Below the pieces are notes generated by a model. The model was not told where the DNA came from. It did not search any database and saw only the letters and a program-made list of their open reading frames with translations. The translations under genes and the position numbers were made by a program. DNA of 64,000 nt, taken from NCBI RefSeq assembly GCF_002245895.1, contig NZ_NPJZ01000001.1, forward strand, positions 5,423,501-5,487,500. The letters run 5' to 3'. Positions 1 through 8,792 of this stretch are shown one piece after another (the first letter of the stretch is position 1; every line of letters starts with the position of its first letter). Source of the stretch: Rhodococcus sp. OK302. GTDB lineage: Bacteria > Actinomycetota > Actinomycetes > Mycobacteriales > Mycobacteriaceae.

Positions 1-1513
1 AGGACGGATTCACTCCCGACATCGACGGTGCGCTCGCCGATGCAATCCAATACTTTTGGCTTAGTACTGCGGCACGCAAAGTTCGCAATACTGGAAATAA
101 ACATGCAACAATGCTAATCCACACCAGCGTAAACACGGAAATTCATAACAGCTTCCGAGAACCTCTCATCGCCTTCCAGCAAAATTTCAAAAACTCACTC
201 AACTCCAACGATCAAAGTTTCCTTGAGAAACTCCGCACACTATGGGAGATAGAGACCGCCAAGGTTCCTGCGCAAGATTTCGGCCACACCCCGGTTGGAT
301 TCGAAGAACTGCTAATGAAACTCTCAAATGTAATTGCTAGTTGCGAGGTCATTCTCGACAATGCGAGCAGCAAGGTTCGACTCAACTATGAAGGTGAACC
401 CGTAGTTGCTATTGCGGTCGGCGGTAATACTCTCTCCCGAGGCTTGACGCTTGAGGGACTATCGGTCAGCTACTTCGTTCGTGCCGTCTCTGCATACGAC
501 ACCCTACTACAAATGGGTCGATGGTTTGGATACCGCACCGGATACGAAGATCTTCCACGCGTCTGGATGACCGCGGAGCTACGAGACTGGTTCCGACATC
601 TCGCTACAGTCGAATCAGAGATCCGGCGAGACATAGCAGTCTACATGGTCGAGGATAAGACTCCGCTAACATTCGCAGTTCGCATGCGTACACATCCTTC
701 ATTGAGGGTAACGGCCGCCGCAAAGATGAAGAAATATGCAGTAGCTGCATCATCGTATGGTGGACAGCGAATCCAGACACGATATTTCGATCTTGATCAG
801 AGGACCCTGATCAATAATCAATGCGCCGCCAAGGACCTCATTACAGAATCAATTTCTTCCAGCTTAGGCTCCCTTCAATTTGCCGACGAGGGAAACTATT
901 TGTGGACAGGCGTTCCATTTGATCCGGTAATCACATTCCTCCAAAATATCGATTTCATGAAAAGTCGCAGGAATGTGACTCCAAAATTCTGACAGACTAT
1001 ATCCAAAAACGCGTCGAAAATTCATCTCTATTGAGATGGAACATTGCAATCATAGGAAAGAGGGCCGGAAATGACTTGGATTCATCAATCGAATTTGTTC
1101 CCGGCATTCGCGTTGAACGAATTACACGATCCCGCCTGACCGAAAGTACAACAACCGACATCAAGACACTTATGAGCCGACGCGATGCCGCTATCGACCT
1201 AACCATTCCGCCTTCATCGGGAGAACTAACGGAAGATGCGATCAAGTTCCTCCGCAATAAACAGCATCCCGAAACTGCGCTACTAGCCCTATACGTGATC
1301 GACAAAGAATCAATTCCTGGTCCTCGAACAGCGAAAACTCGATCCCCGATCAATGCCCCTGAACATATTATCGGCGTCGGCCTCGTATTCCCAATGCCTT
1401 CCGGCGACGACAGCGAAGTGGAGTGGGAGTACATCAGTGCCGATCTGTCCGGTGTTGAGCTTGAGGAAACTGACCTTAGCGAACTTAGCGACCTTGAATA
1501 TGAGGAGCGTTGA
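1..1513 (+). pseudogene. Z1-domain protein of a restriction/defence cassette, 5'-truncated by the window and frameshifted
   Basis: The reading frame is open from base 3 with no start in the window, so the N-terminus lies upstream. It carries the Z1 core (PF10593): GGNTLSRGLTLEGL near 420-460, then LLQMGRWFGYR and a following DLPRVW near 508-570. This resembles helicase motif VI and is typical of Z1 proteins, which partner superfamily 2 helicase and GHKL modules in restriction-like systems. The frame stops at 990-992, but from about 962 the -1 frame continues without a stop (KILTDYIQKRVENSSLLRWN and on) to the stop at 1511-1513. That part ends in the R-rich, IIGVGLVFP-type tail expected of Z1 proteins. 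A one-base indel in the A-run at 960-963 explains the split. It may be a true mutation or a sequence error. The next gene starts inside its stop codon (TGATG). Confidence 0.82.
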
Positions 1514-2529
1514 TGTCTGGAACATTTCGGGGAATTCTGGCTGATCATTGGAATGCCCTCGAAGCCGTACGCCCGACATCGGAGGAACGCTTGCGGACCT
1601 CACGGTTGCCTGTCGACACCAGCACAGGCCAACTCTTGGCCGCGGTCGATGCACATGGGGCGCGTCACATCCTTGTACCAATCGAAAACAACCAGCGCGT
1701 CAAAAGGCACCTTGACGGCGTAAACCTGAGAGTCGACGAACGTGCACTCGAAACTAGCGGAATTTACTCTCGGTACGCCGATATCTCGTGTTTAGACCAC
1801 AACCTAAATGCGATTTTCACGGACATGTGCTCAGACGTTATTCTAGGTGTCGCATCCAACCCGAAGTATGCATTAGCCTCGACAAACAAGGTGCTAGACC
1901 GTTGGCGCTCACTATTTGCATCCTCAAATTCTCTGCTTCGAGAAAGCCAGCTAACGGGACTCTTCGCCGAACTCTGGGTTCTCCGTGAACTATTGAGAAA
2001 AAGCTCGTCAGCAGTTTCTAAGTGGACGGGCCCTTCCGGCCACCGTCACGATTTCACCTTCGGTTGCAATGCACTCGAAATCAAGGGATCTCTGGCTACA
2101 AGTGGACGTCGAGTCCGAATCCACGGCCTCAGCCAGCTAGATGCACCAGCCGAAGGGAACCTCTATCTTCGTTGGATTAGATTACAATCCCATCCAAATG
2201 GGCACAGTATCGGCTCTCTGGTCGAGGAAATACTCAATCTAGGCGATGACGCACAATCTGTCGCCGAGAACCTCAAGATCTTGGGATACTTTCTTGCAGA
2301 CGCAGATTCGTATCGCAATAATCGTTTTCAAGTTACTGAAGATATTTGGTATCATATCGATGTCAATTTTCCAAGACTGACCGAACGTCAACTTTCTGAC
2401 GCTGGCATACTAACCTCGGCCGTCGATGTCAGCTACTCGATTGACCTCCCCGATCCAGTAATACAAGGGTTACCACCAAGTGCTGTGTCCACACTACTCG
2501 ACAGCCTTATGAAGGAATATAATCGATGA
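1513..2529 (+). CDS. PD-(D/E)XK motif protein, DUF4420 family (predicted nuclease)
   Basis: A 338-residue protein. I chose ATG 1513 because it overlaps the upstream stop as TGATG; a TTG lies one codon earlier. The middle holds a restriction-endonuclease-like core: a helix with Glu near residue 152 (GLFAELWVLREL), then Asp near 180 and an ExK motif near 189-191 (HDFTFGCNALEIKGS). This is the DUF4420 arrangement, a family usually found next to Z1 and GHKL genes. It is probably the DNA-cleaving subunit of the cassette. Family assignment rests on motif recognition and context; cleavage specificity cannot be read from the sequence. Confidence 0.85.
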   Translation: MSGTFRGILADHWNALEAVRPTSEERLRTSRLPVDTSTGQLLAAVDAHGARHILVPIENNQRVKRHLDGVNLRVDERALETSGIYSRYADISCLDHNLNAIFTDMCSDVILGVASNPKYALASTNKVLDRWRSLFASSNSLLRESQLTGLFAELWVLRELLRKSSSAVSKWTGPSGHRHDFTFGCNALEIKGSLATSGRRVRIHGLSQLDAPAEGNLYLRWIRLQSHPNGHSIGSLVEEILNLGDDAQSVAENLKILGYFLADADSYRNNRFQVTEDIWYHIDVNFPRLTERQLSDAGILTSAVDVSYSIDLPDPVIQGLPPSAVSTLLDSLMKEYNR

Positions 2530-2596
2530 CTCATGGCTGGAGTTCGCAAAGGTTCCCCCCGGAGGCGCTTCCGCGGCAGAAGGTATTCGAAATCAA

Positions 2597-4480
2597 TTGG
2601 GCAGACCCGCATTAAACCAATTGACTGTTCTTGTACGCGAAGCCGCACAAAATAGCTGGGATGCACGGATTCGTACACAGCCGGTTGACTTTCGAATCGA
2701 ATTGAATGATCTAAATGCCAGTATGGCTCCATCATGGCGCCGTTTGCTTACACCGACCGCTCCGGCAGCCCGGCACCTTCCTCTTCGGAAATCGCTTAGC
2801 GAATCGATTAGAGTCCTAACAATCTCCGACCGCGGAACTAAAGGACTTGGCGGGCCAACACGTGCCGACAACGCAGTTACCAAGGATAACGACTTCGTCT
2901 CATTCATACGAAATATCGGCGAACCCCGGAACACCACCCACGGCGGAGGAACATACGGATTCGGAAAAGGAATCTTCTATCTACTATCAAAATCTGGAAC
3001 TGTGATAATCCACACCAGATGTAAGATTGGAAATAGCTACGAAACGAGGCTGATCGGATGCAGTCTATGGAAAAGCTATTCTGTCGGAGAGGGAATGCAA
3101 GGAACGCGCTATACCGGCCGTCATTGGTGGGGAGACACCTCCGACGAAGCTCTAGTCGAACCGTTCGTCGGGGAGAAAGCCGAAGACCTAGCAGACAAGC
3201 TGGGCTTCACTGCGTTCAAAGGAAAAGAAACCGGAACAACAATAACGATTATTGATCCAGAACTCGATGACTTTACGCCAGAGGAGGCAGTCAGGTGGAT
3301 GGCAGATGCAATTGCTTGGAACCTATGGCCAAAAATGATATATAAGGGTGATGGCACCGCGCCCGATATGAATTTCTCCGTTTCCCACAATGGCCGCAAT
3401 GTACCACTACCGGATCCGAATGAAACTCCACCTCTAAACCTATTCGTTCGCGCCTATCGGGCGATCGAAAAACCTGATGCCGAACAGATATGGGTAAAGA
3501 GCCCGAAAATATATCTCGGTAAAATTGGCATGAATAAGACACTTCTCAAGCCATTCGACGCAAGCCCGGTTGCTACCGAATGTGGATTTGATACCACATC
3601 TCATCATATCTGCCTCATGCGAACTGCTGAACTTGTCGTTAGCTATTACAAAGGTCCCGCGACCGGCGCTCGATTCTCCTCCTATGCGGGCGTCTTCCGC
3701 ACGGATCAATCTGTCGATGAGTCGTACGCAAAATCTGAGCCCCCTACACACGATGCCTGGCGATGGGAGCCGCTCGACGGCAATGACAGAAAAATTGTCA
3801 AAGTGACATTCACGAGACTCAAGGAGTACGCGAACAAACAGGTCTCCCTGGAATCGGGAATGATCGACGCAACAGTCAAGGCACCACTTGGCGCAGCTAG
3901 CCGCCAATTCTCTTCTCTGGTGTCCGGCGCACAGGGATTCGGAGGTGCAACCTCATTCGTCCCCTTCAAGAATGCAAGAAGTCGTCAGTCGAAATCACCC
4001 AATGGCGATCGTTCGTTCGATCAGGGTCCAGGGAAACGCTCCTCAAAGCCCAAGATTCACGAAAATTCACCAAATTCTGATAGCGAAACAGAAACGAACG
4101 TTTCAAGCTTTCCTCAGGGACGCCACAGATCCAGCGGGCGACCGCGAGTCGTATATGTTGGCGAACCAACCTTCGAAATCATAAATGACATTCCAGCCGT
4201 CACCCAATGTTTCCGAATTCCAGAACGCGTCCGAGTTATCGTCGAAAGTGCCGTCGGAGTCGCTATTCCGGGCAGTACGGGAAAAGAAACTGATCCGCCG
4301 GCCAATGCGCCTCATCCAACGACCTTGGGATGGTCCGATGATACCGGCACTGTGTTTCACGGTCCTGGAAGCTTGGAGATCGACGGGGGCGACGCGATAT
4401 GGAAAGTCATTGTTAAGCCCGCTCCCGACACAGTCACCTCAATCGAATTGTCTGTCAACAGAAAACCAATTATCGCATGA
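2597..4480 (+). CDS. GHKL-type ATPase (MORC/MutL-like) of a restriction/defence cassette
   Basis: Contains a Bergerat ATP-binding fold. The N-box EAAQNSWDAR (residues about 15-24, with the catalytic-type Glu and Mg-binding Asn) is followed by a D-x-G motif in ISDRGTKGLGGP (about 78-86) and a glycine lid GGGTYGFGKG (116-125). A long variable C-terminal part ends in a beta-rich region. Such ATPases are thought to remodel DNA or protein complexes alongside Z1 and nuclease partners. The start is problematic. TTG 2597 is the first usual start codon after a stop at 2510-2512, yet sensible coding continues upstream in frame (DSWLEFAKVPPGG and on, from about 2528). A one-base loss just after ATG 2526, or a non-canonical start, would explain this. 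The next gene overlaps as ATGA. Confidence 0.82.
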   Translation: MGRPALNQLTVLVREAAQNSWDARIRTQPVDFRIELNDLNASMAPSWRRLLTPTAPAARHLPLRKSLSESIRVLTISDRGTKGLGGPTRADNAVTKDNDFVSFIRNIGEPRNTTHGGGTYGFGKGIFYLLSKSGTVIIHTRCKIGNSYETRLIGCSLWKSYSVGEGMQGTRYTGRHWWGDTSDEALVEPFVGEKAEDLADKLGFTAFKGKETGTTITIIDPELDDFTPEEAVRWMADAIAWNLWPKMIYKGDGTAPDMNFSVSHNGRNVPLPDPNETPPLNLFVRAYRAIEKPDAEQIWVKSPKIYLGKIGMNKTLLKPFDASPVATECGFDTTSHHICLMRTAELVVSYYKGPATGARFSSYAGVFRTDQSVDESYAKSEPPTHDAWRWEPLDGNDRKIVKVTFTRLKEYANKQVSLESGMIDATVKAPLGAASRQFSSLVSGAQGFGGATSFVPFKNARSRQSKSPNGDRSFDQGPGKRSSKPKIHENSPNSDSETETNVSSFPQGRHRSSGRPRVVYVGEPTFEIINDIPAVTQCFRIPERVRVIVESAVGVAIPGSTGKETDPPANAPHPTTLGWSDDTGTVFHGPGSLEIDGGDAIWKVIVKPAPDTVTSIELSVNRKPIIA

Positions 4481-5376
4481 CACTTACAGCGTTTCCGTAT
4501 CGCGTACCAAACGACACGACCGTGACACCACTCGACTGGAATATTCTGATCGATGACACGCCATTATATCTCGGCGATCACATCCCGGACTGGGATTACA
4601 ATACAGATCTCATCCTGACGCGAATTATTACTATCGACACGGATCAGCTCTGCTCAGATACCGGACTGCCTCCTGGAACCAATTTCGCAGTGTCGATCGT
4701 GTGGTCTGCGTCCGGATCTAACCAACGCGGACAAGGATTTCGGAAAGTCTTCTCCCAGAATGGAATCCAAAACATCGAGGCGCGATTGTTGCTGGAAGGC
4801 GCCTATCTTGGCGGAACGCTTTCACTGGAGACAATGCTGACCCTGGCGGATGACCTGGTCGATGCGCCACCTTTCGCAGCGCACAAAGGGGGATCACTGT
4901 TGTGGTCAGATAGCGTGTCAATCCGACTTCAGGGCGATGCCCCACAGTTCCCGATCGCGATCCTTGACTTCACAGCAACTAGTTTCCCTGCTGAGGCAGC
5001 TTGGTACCTTCAGATCGGAACAAATCTCCACGCAGCGACAATGGGATCTCTATTGCTCTGTGTCAATGAAGGAAACAAGGCCGCATCCGCAGCATTCAAG
5101 AACGCCGCTCGGCCAGCGCAAGTTGATCTCGCGATAATTTCTTCCACGTACACCGATGTCGCACGGACTTTGATTGAGTATGCATTGACCAACGCGGAAT
5201 TCGACGACGAAACGGATTTCCCCGAAGATAGTCTGGGCGCAATGCTGCAGGCTCTCATACAGACACGATTTCCTGATACACCGCTTCCGGATCTACGTCA
5301 GCACCGAGACAATTCTCCAGCCCTATTCTCCAGCATAATTCAAGCATCGGCCAGAATCTTCGAGGAGATTGAATGA
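4477..5376 (+). CDS. Conserved hypothetical protein of the GHKL/Z1 cassette
   Basis: A 299-residue acidic protein that I do not recognise as a named family. It starts with ATG overlapping the GHKL ATPase stop (ATGA) and ends in an ATGA overlap with the next gene, so it is almost certainly translated with the cassette. The N-terminal two thirds look beta-rich (DWNILIDDTPLYLGDH, FAVSIVWSASGSN); the last third is helical (SIIQASARIFEEIE). There is no signal peptide, membrane segment or obvious catalytic motif. It is probably a structural or specificity component. Confidence 0.75.
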   Translation: MTLTAFPYRVPNDTTVTPLDWNILIDDTPLYLGDHIPDWDYNTDLILTRIITIDTDQLCSDTGLPPGTNFAVSIVWSASGSNQRGQGFRKVFSQNGIQNIEARLLLEGAYLGGTLSLETMLTLADDLVDAPPFAAHKGGSLLWSDSVSIRLQGDAPQFPIAILDFTATSFPAEAAWYLQIGTNLHAATMGSLLLCVNEGNKAASAAFKNAARPAQVDLAIISSTYTDVARTLIEYALTNAEFDDETDFPEDSLGAMLQALIQTRFPDTPLPDLRQHRDNSPALFSSIIQASARIFEEIE

Positions 5377-6230
5377 GCCTTCTATATCCCCGACTGATGC
5401 CAAATATCGCCAAAGTCTTGCACGCCGACTACAAGAAAATGACCATTGACGAGCTTGGGCTCCAAGCGAAGTCGCAACATGATAGTGCCGTCTTTGTCGC
5501 TACCGGGGGCGCACGCGTTTCGCCAGACAAGCTTTTAGAAGTCCGTAATATCGTACTGAAACTTGCCACTACTGCAGGGTTCCCAGAGAAACCTTCGGCA
5601 GACGCCAAGAATACATTCGATCTCTCTGTCGCACGATATCTCCACAGCGAGCTTGAGATGGTGCCAGCGGAAGCCGCCGCTGGTGATATCTGGGCGTTCT
5701 TGTCACTCGTCGTGCTTCCCGACGTGTCCTATTGGCGTTTTCTGGATCCGCCGGGCGACCGTGTGCTGGCCTCGGACATGACCCGCCATGTGTTTGGCCG
5801 GCTGTGGTGGCGTGCCCAACTCGTGTACGAATCAAACAAGAGTGATCCATATTCATCAATCGATCAGATCGGAGGCGAGGCTTTCGGTCAGATCTACGAG
5901 CGTCGGGCTTCACTCGGTGCCAGCCCGTTGGTCGTCAGGAACATTCTCAAGGTTTGGTCTGAACTCGATCCATCCTCCCAGAAACGCAGTGTACTGCGAG
6001 ACTTCCTTAAGCGACTGCTCAGATTGAGAGCATTCGTGGCCTTCGAGGCGCAATCGGAGGACGGACTCACGCAGACCATGCGCAGTGCTTTGCAAGAGTC
6101 CATCGACGCGTTACTCCCCGGAAGGACGCCTGCCAAAACTCTGGCACCCGACGAGAACGAGATTGTTCAGGTGTCGTACCACCACGATAGGGTTGCGGTA
6201 TGTCTCGCGCCACCGCCTTCCGAACCCTAG
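5373..6230 (+). CDS. DUF6339-like accessory protein of the cassette
   Basis: A 285-residue, mainly helical protein. It begins MSLLYPRLMPNIAKVL and has a central Trp-rich stretch (DIWAFLSLVVLPDVSYWRFL) and a later LWWRAQLVYE. This pattern fits my recollection of the DUF6339 family that sits beside C5 methyltransferases in Z1/DUF4420 cassettes; I could not check this. It starts in an ATGA overlap with the previous gene, and its last 31 bases overlap the methyltransferase start in another frame. Biochemical role unknown. Confidence 0.7.
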   Translation: MSLLYPRLMPNIAKVLHADYKKMTIDELGLQAKSQHDSAVFVATGGARVSPDKLLEVRNIVLKLATTAGFPEKPSADAKNTFDLSVARYLHSELEMVPAEAAAGDIWAFLSLVVLPDVSYWRFLDPPGDRVLASDMTRHVFGRLWWRAQLVYESNKSDPYSSIDQIGGEAFGQIYERRASLGASPLVVRNILKVWSELDPSSQKRSVLRDFLKRLLRLRAFVAFEAQSEDGLTQTMRSALQESIDALLPGRTPAKTLAPDENEIVQVSYHHDRVAVCLAPPPSEP

Positions 6231-7276
6231 ATCTATTTTCGGGTGCGGGGGGCCTGTCAGCTGGGATGAGGGCTGCTGACAGCCGATTTTCCCCTACTCT
6301 CGCCGTGGAGATGGATCCGGCGGCAGCTGCAACGTACGCAATGAGCTTCCGCACGCACGTGTATGCAGGAAAAATTGAAGACTGGCTTCGGGACGAAGAC
6401 GTACCCGAAGTCGACGTGGTTGCGGGTGGACCGCCATGCCAGGGATTCTCGTCACTCGGGCGCCAAGACATAGCGGACCGTCGCAATACGATGTGGGCGC
6501 ACTACGCTGAGTCCGTCCGACGTGCGAAGCCTCGATACTTCATTATGGAGAATGTCCCGCAATTCTTGAGTTCACCTGAGTTTATTTTGTTGCAACAGAG
6601 CACCGAACGCGGTGGCCTGCTGTCCGATTATACTTTCAAAGCCTATGTCCTAAATTCCGTGCACTATGGAGCTGCGCAGGCAAGAAAGCGAACGATCATC
6701 CTTGGCTGGCATCGAGATCTTCCAAACCCAGGAATTCCGACACCAACTCATTTGGATCGACCGGTGACCGTTCGCGAAGTTCTCCACGGAGTGCCAATAG
6801 AGGTCAGGGATACCGACCTTCCGGAATCTCAGATCGAATTCGACGGAAAAATATTCCGCGGCGCTTTCAAGACTTCCGAGCTTCACCTCACGCGAAAATA
6901 CCAAGATATTTCACTTCAGCGATTCAAACATATTCCAGAAGGCGGTAACCGGTTCGATATCCCAGACAAATTATTGGCAGATTGCTGGCGAAAACACAAG
7001 ACTGGGTCCGCCGACGTCATGGGACGACTACGATGGGACAGGCCGTCTGTAACAATCAGGACAGAGTTCTTCAAACCAGAGAAGGGCCGGTACCTGCATC
7101 CAACCGAGAATCGCGCAATCACTCACTATGAAGCAGCTCGAATTCAGGGATTTCCCGAAGATCACTTGTGGGTTGGATCAAAGACGGCCATAGGTCGACA
7201 GATCGGTAATGCCGTACCTATCCCGCTCGGCCACGCTATCGGAAAGACCATCGCAAATGCTATGGAACACAATTGA
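6200..7276 (+). CDS. DNA (cytosine-5-)-methyltransferase
   Basis: A 358-residue C5 methyltransferase with all core motifs in order: motif I DLFSGAGG (residues 11-18, SAM binding), motif IV GGPPCQGFSS with the catalytic Cys near 80, motif VI MENVP (116-120), motif VIII QARKR (160-164) and the closing motif QIGNAVP near 335. The protein is compact, with a modest target-recognition region between motifs VIII and IX. It is the last gene of the cassette and probably modifies host DNA so that the Z1/DUF4420/GHKL proteins spare it. Start ATG 6200 lies inside the previous gene. The target sequence cannot be predicted here. Confidence 0.95.
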   Translation: MSRATAFRTLDLFSGAGGLSAGMRAADSRFSPTLAVEMDPAAAATYAMSFRTHVYAGKIEDWLRDEDVPEVDVVAGGPPCQGFSSLGRQDIADRRNTMWAHYAESVRRAKPRYFIMENVPQFLSSPEFILLQQSTERGGLLSDYTFKAYVLNSVHYGAAQARKRTIILGWHRDLPNPGIPTPTHLDRPVTVREVLHGVPIEVRDTDLPESQIEFDGKIFRGAFKTSELHLTRKYQDISLQRFKHIPEGGNRFDIPDKLLADCWRKHKTGSADVMGRLRWDRPSVTIRTEFFKPEKGRYLHPTENRAITHYEAARIQGFPEDHLWVGSKTAIGRQIGNAVPIPLGHAIGKTIANAMEHN

Positions 7277-7799
7277 CGGTTGCACATGCAGTCTCCTCGA
7301 TTGCCGGTTCATGCCACCTTGCTAATCTAAGAAATACCCCCAAGATCTGCAGCTCGGGGTCGTCCTTGCAAATCTTATAATCGACACAATTAATCACACT
7401 GGCGTGGCACATGTACCGCGATCACCGCTAACGCACGGCGCCTCAAAGAGATTTTGCGCTTCCTTATCTTACAGGTAATCTTCAATCCGCAAATAATCAC
7501 ACCTTCTTTGTCTGGCCGATGCCGCCTACCCGTCGTCGCGGGCCCAATTCGTAGACCAGCATTATCACTGCGGGCCAGGGACCACCCACCAAGGCAGTTG
7601 GTAGACTCACCGGAGCGCAGCCCTGGTGTTTTCTAAAACAGTTCAACTGTCCGAGCTGGTCAAGCAACATCCTTTCCGCGCAGCATGGTCCGGAGGCTAG
7701 TCAGACGATGAACCGACCAACTCTGTTTCCTATCCCCGGCGACAGTGCTGTCACGATGACAGGAAGATCCCGCCGAATTTCCCGGCGTGGCGGCGCATT
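7277..7799. other. Intergenic stretch after the methyltransferase
   Basis: About 520 bases with no convincing coding signal. The left half is A/T-rich like the cassette. The right half becomes G/C-rich and may hold unrecognisable remains of the decayed helicase that follows. I see no tRNA, strong terminator or attachment site. Confidence 0.5.
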
Positions 7800-8792
7800 C
7801 CCCGGCAAACTGCGCGTGGCGGCCGCAGTCGATTACGAATTGCTCCGAATATTGTCGAAGGCGGCATCTGGGGCGGCAGCCACCATTGCATCAGGACTTC
7901 GATTAGCATTCAATCGTTGGCAATCCGCAGTGTTTCTGCAACAGCTCTCTCCGGATCTGCCGTACTGGCGACAAGTTCTAGCGTTCTGCGCCCGACGGAA
8001 ATCTCCAAGTGGTCCACGAGTATCTCCGACTGCTGACGCCTACCTACCAGAGCGAACCTCTCGACGTCAGTCAGCTCTATGCCATCGCTAATCTGCAGCC
8101 GAGGCGATGTCACTTCGAGCCGGAAAGAGCCTATCGCACGACCCTGTCTACGAAGCCGATGACATCCGCTCCCGGACCCACCTTGCCATTCCGTATGGCG
8201 GGAAATCGGAGAGCGACGAGTCGTTGCGGCCGGCTCACATTCGCCGTGCATTCAACAGCCCATTCTGGCCGTTCATCGTGATCTCGACTAGCGCCGGCCC
8301 CAGAGGGTATCGACTTCCATCCGTGATGTCACCATGTGGTGCATTGGAATACACCATCGAACCCCGTCGACTTCGAACAGCCTGAAGGCCGCGTCGACCG
8401 ATTCCGTGGTCATGATGTGCGACGCAACCTAATCGAACGCCATCGCATCAGCATTTTGGGCGCTCACGACCTTCACCCATGGACTGGCTCGTACGCCATC
8501 CAGGGGTGAAGATCTCGGCGGACTGGTCCCGGATTGGATCTATCCCGGATCGCACAAGGTGATTCGCGAACTGATGCCGTACGAGTTGAGCATCGACGGA
8601 CCTCGACTGGAGAAGGCTAAATCCGGAGTTGCTCTCTGCCGCCTGGCCTTTGGGCAGCCTTGGCAAGAAGACCTGATCGAAATACTCCAGCATCGGAACG
8701 TCGACGCTGAGGCAGCCGCAGCCATGCGACATGACCTCACACCACCTCCGCGAGAGAAAGATCGAGGTCAGTCCTCCACCTCGACGCCGTAA
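7800..8792 (+). pseudogene. Decayed superfamily 2 helicase (C-terminal half)
   Basis: Helicase-like peptides occur in the right order but in changing frames. In frame 1 (about 7800-7990): DYELLRILSKAASG then LPYWRQVLAFCA. In frame 2 (about 7990-8100): DGNLQVVHEYLRLL. Back in frame 1 (8150-8299): IPYGGKS then RRAFNSPFWPFIVISTSAG. In frame 2 (8300-8450): PEGIDFHP, an in-frame stop, CHHVVHWN, then PVDFEQPEGRVDRFRGHDVR, a clear motif V/VI region. In frame 3 (8500-8792): LVPDWIYPGSHKV then LAFGQPWQEDLIEIL. At least four frame changes and a stop make it non-functional. The N-terminal ATPase half is not recognisable. It may be debris of another defence system. Its tail runs convergently into the next gene's 3' end. 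Confidence 0.8.

Noticed and set aside
950..1040. Programmed frameshifting in the Z1 gene
   Set aside because: The A-run is only four bases and no stimulatory structure is evident; a mutation or sequence error is simpler.
7454..8091. Open frames of 60 and 127 codons as independent genes
   Set aside because: The first has no coding character. The second contains only pieces of the decayed helicase, which continues in other frames.
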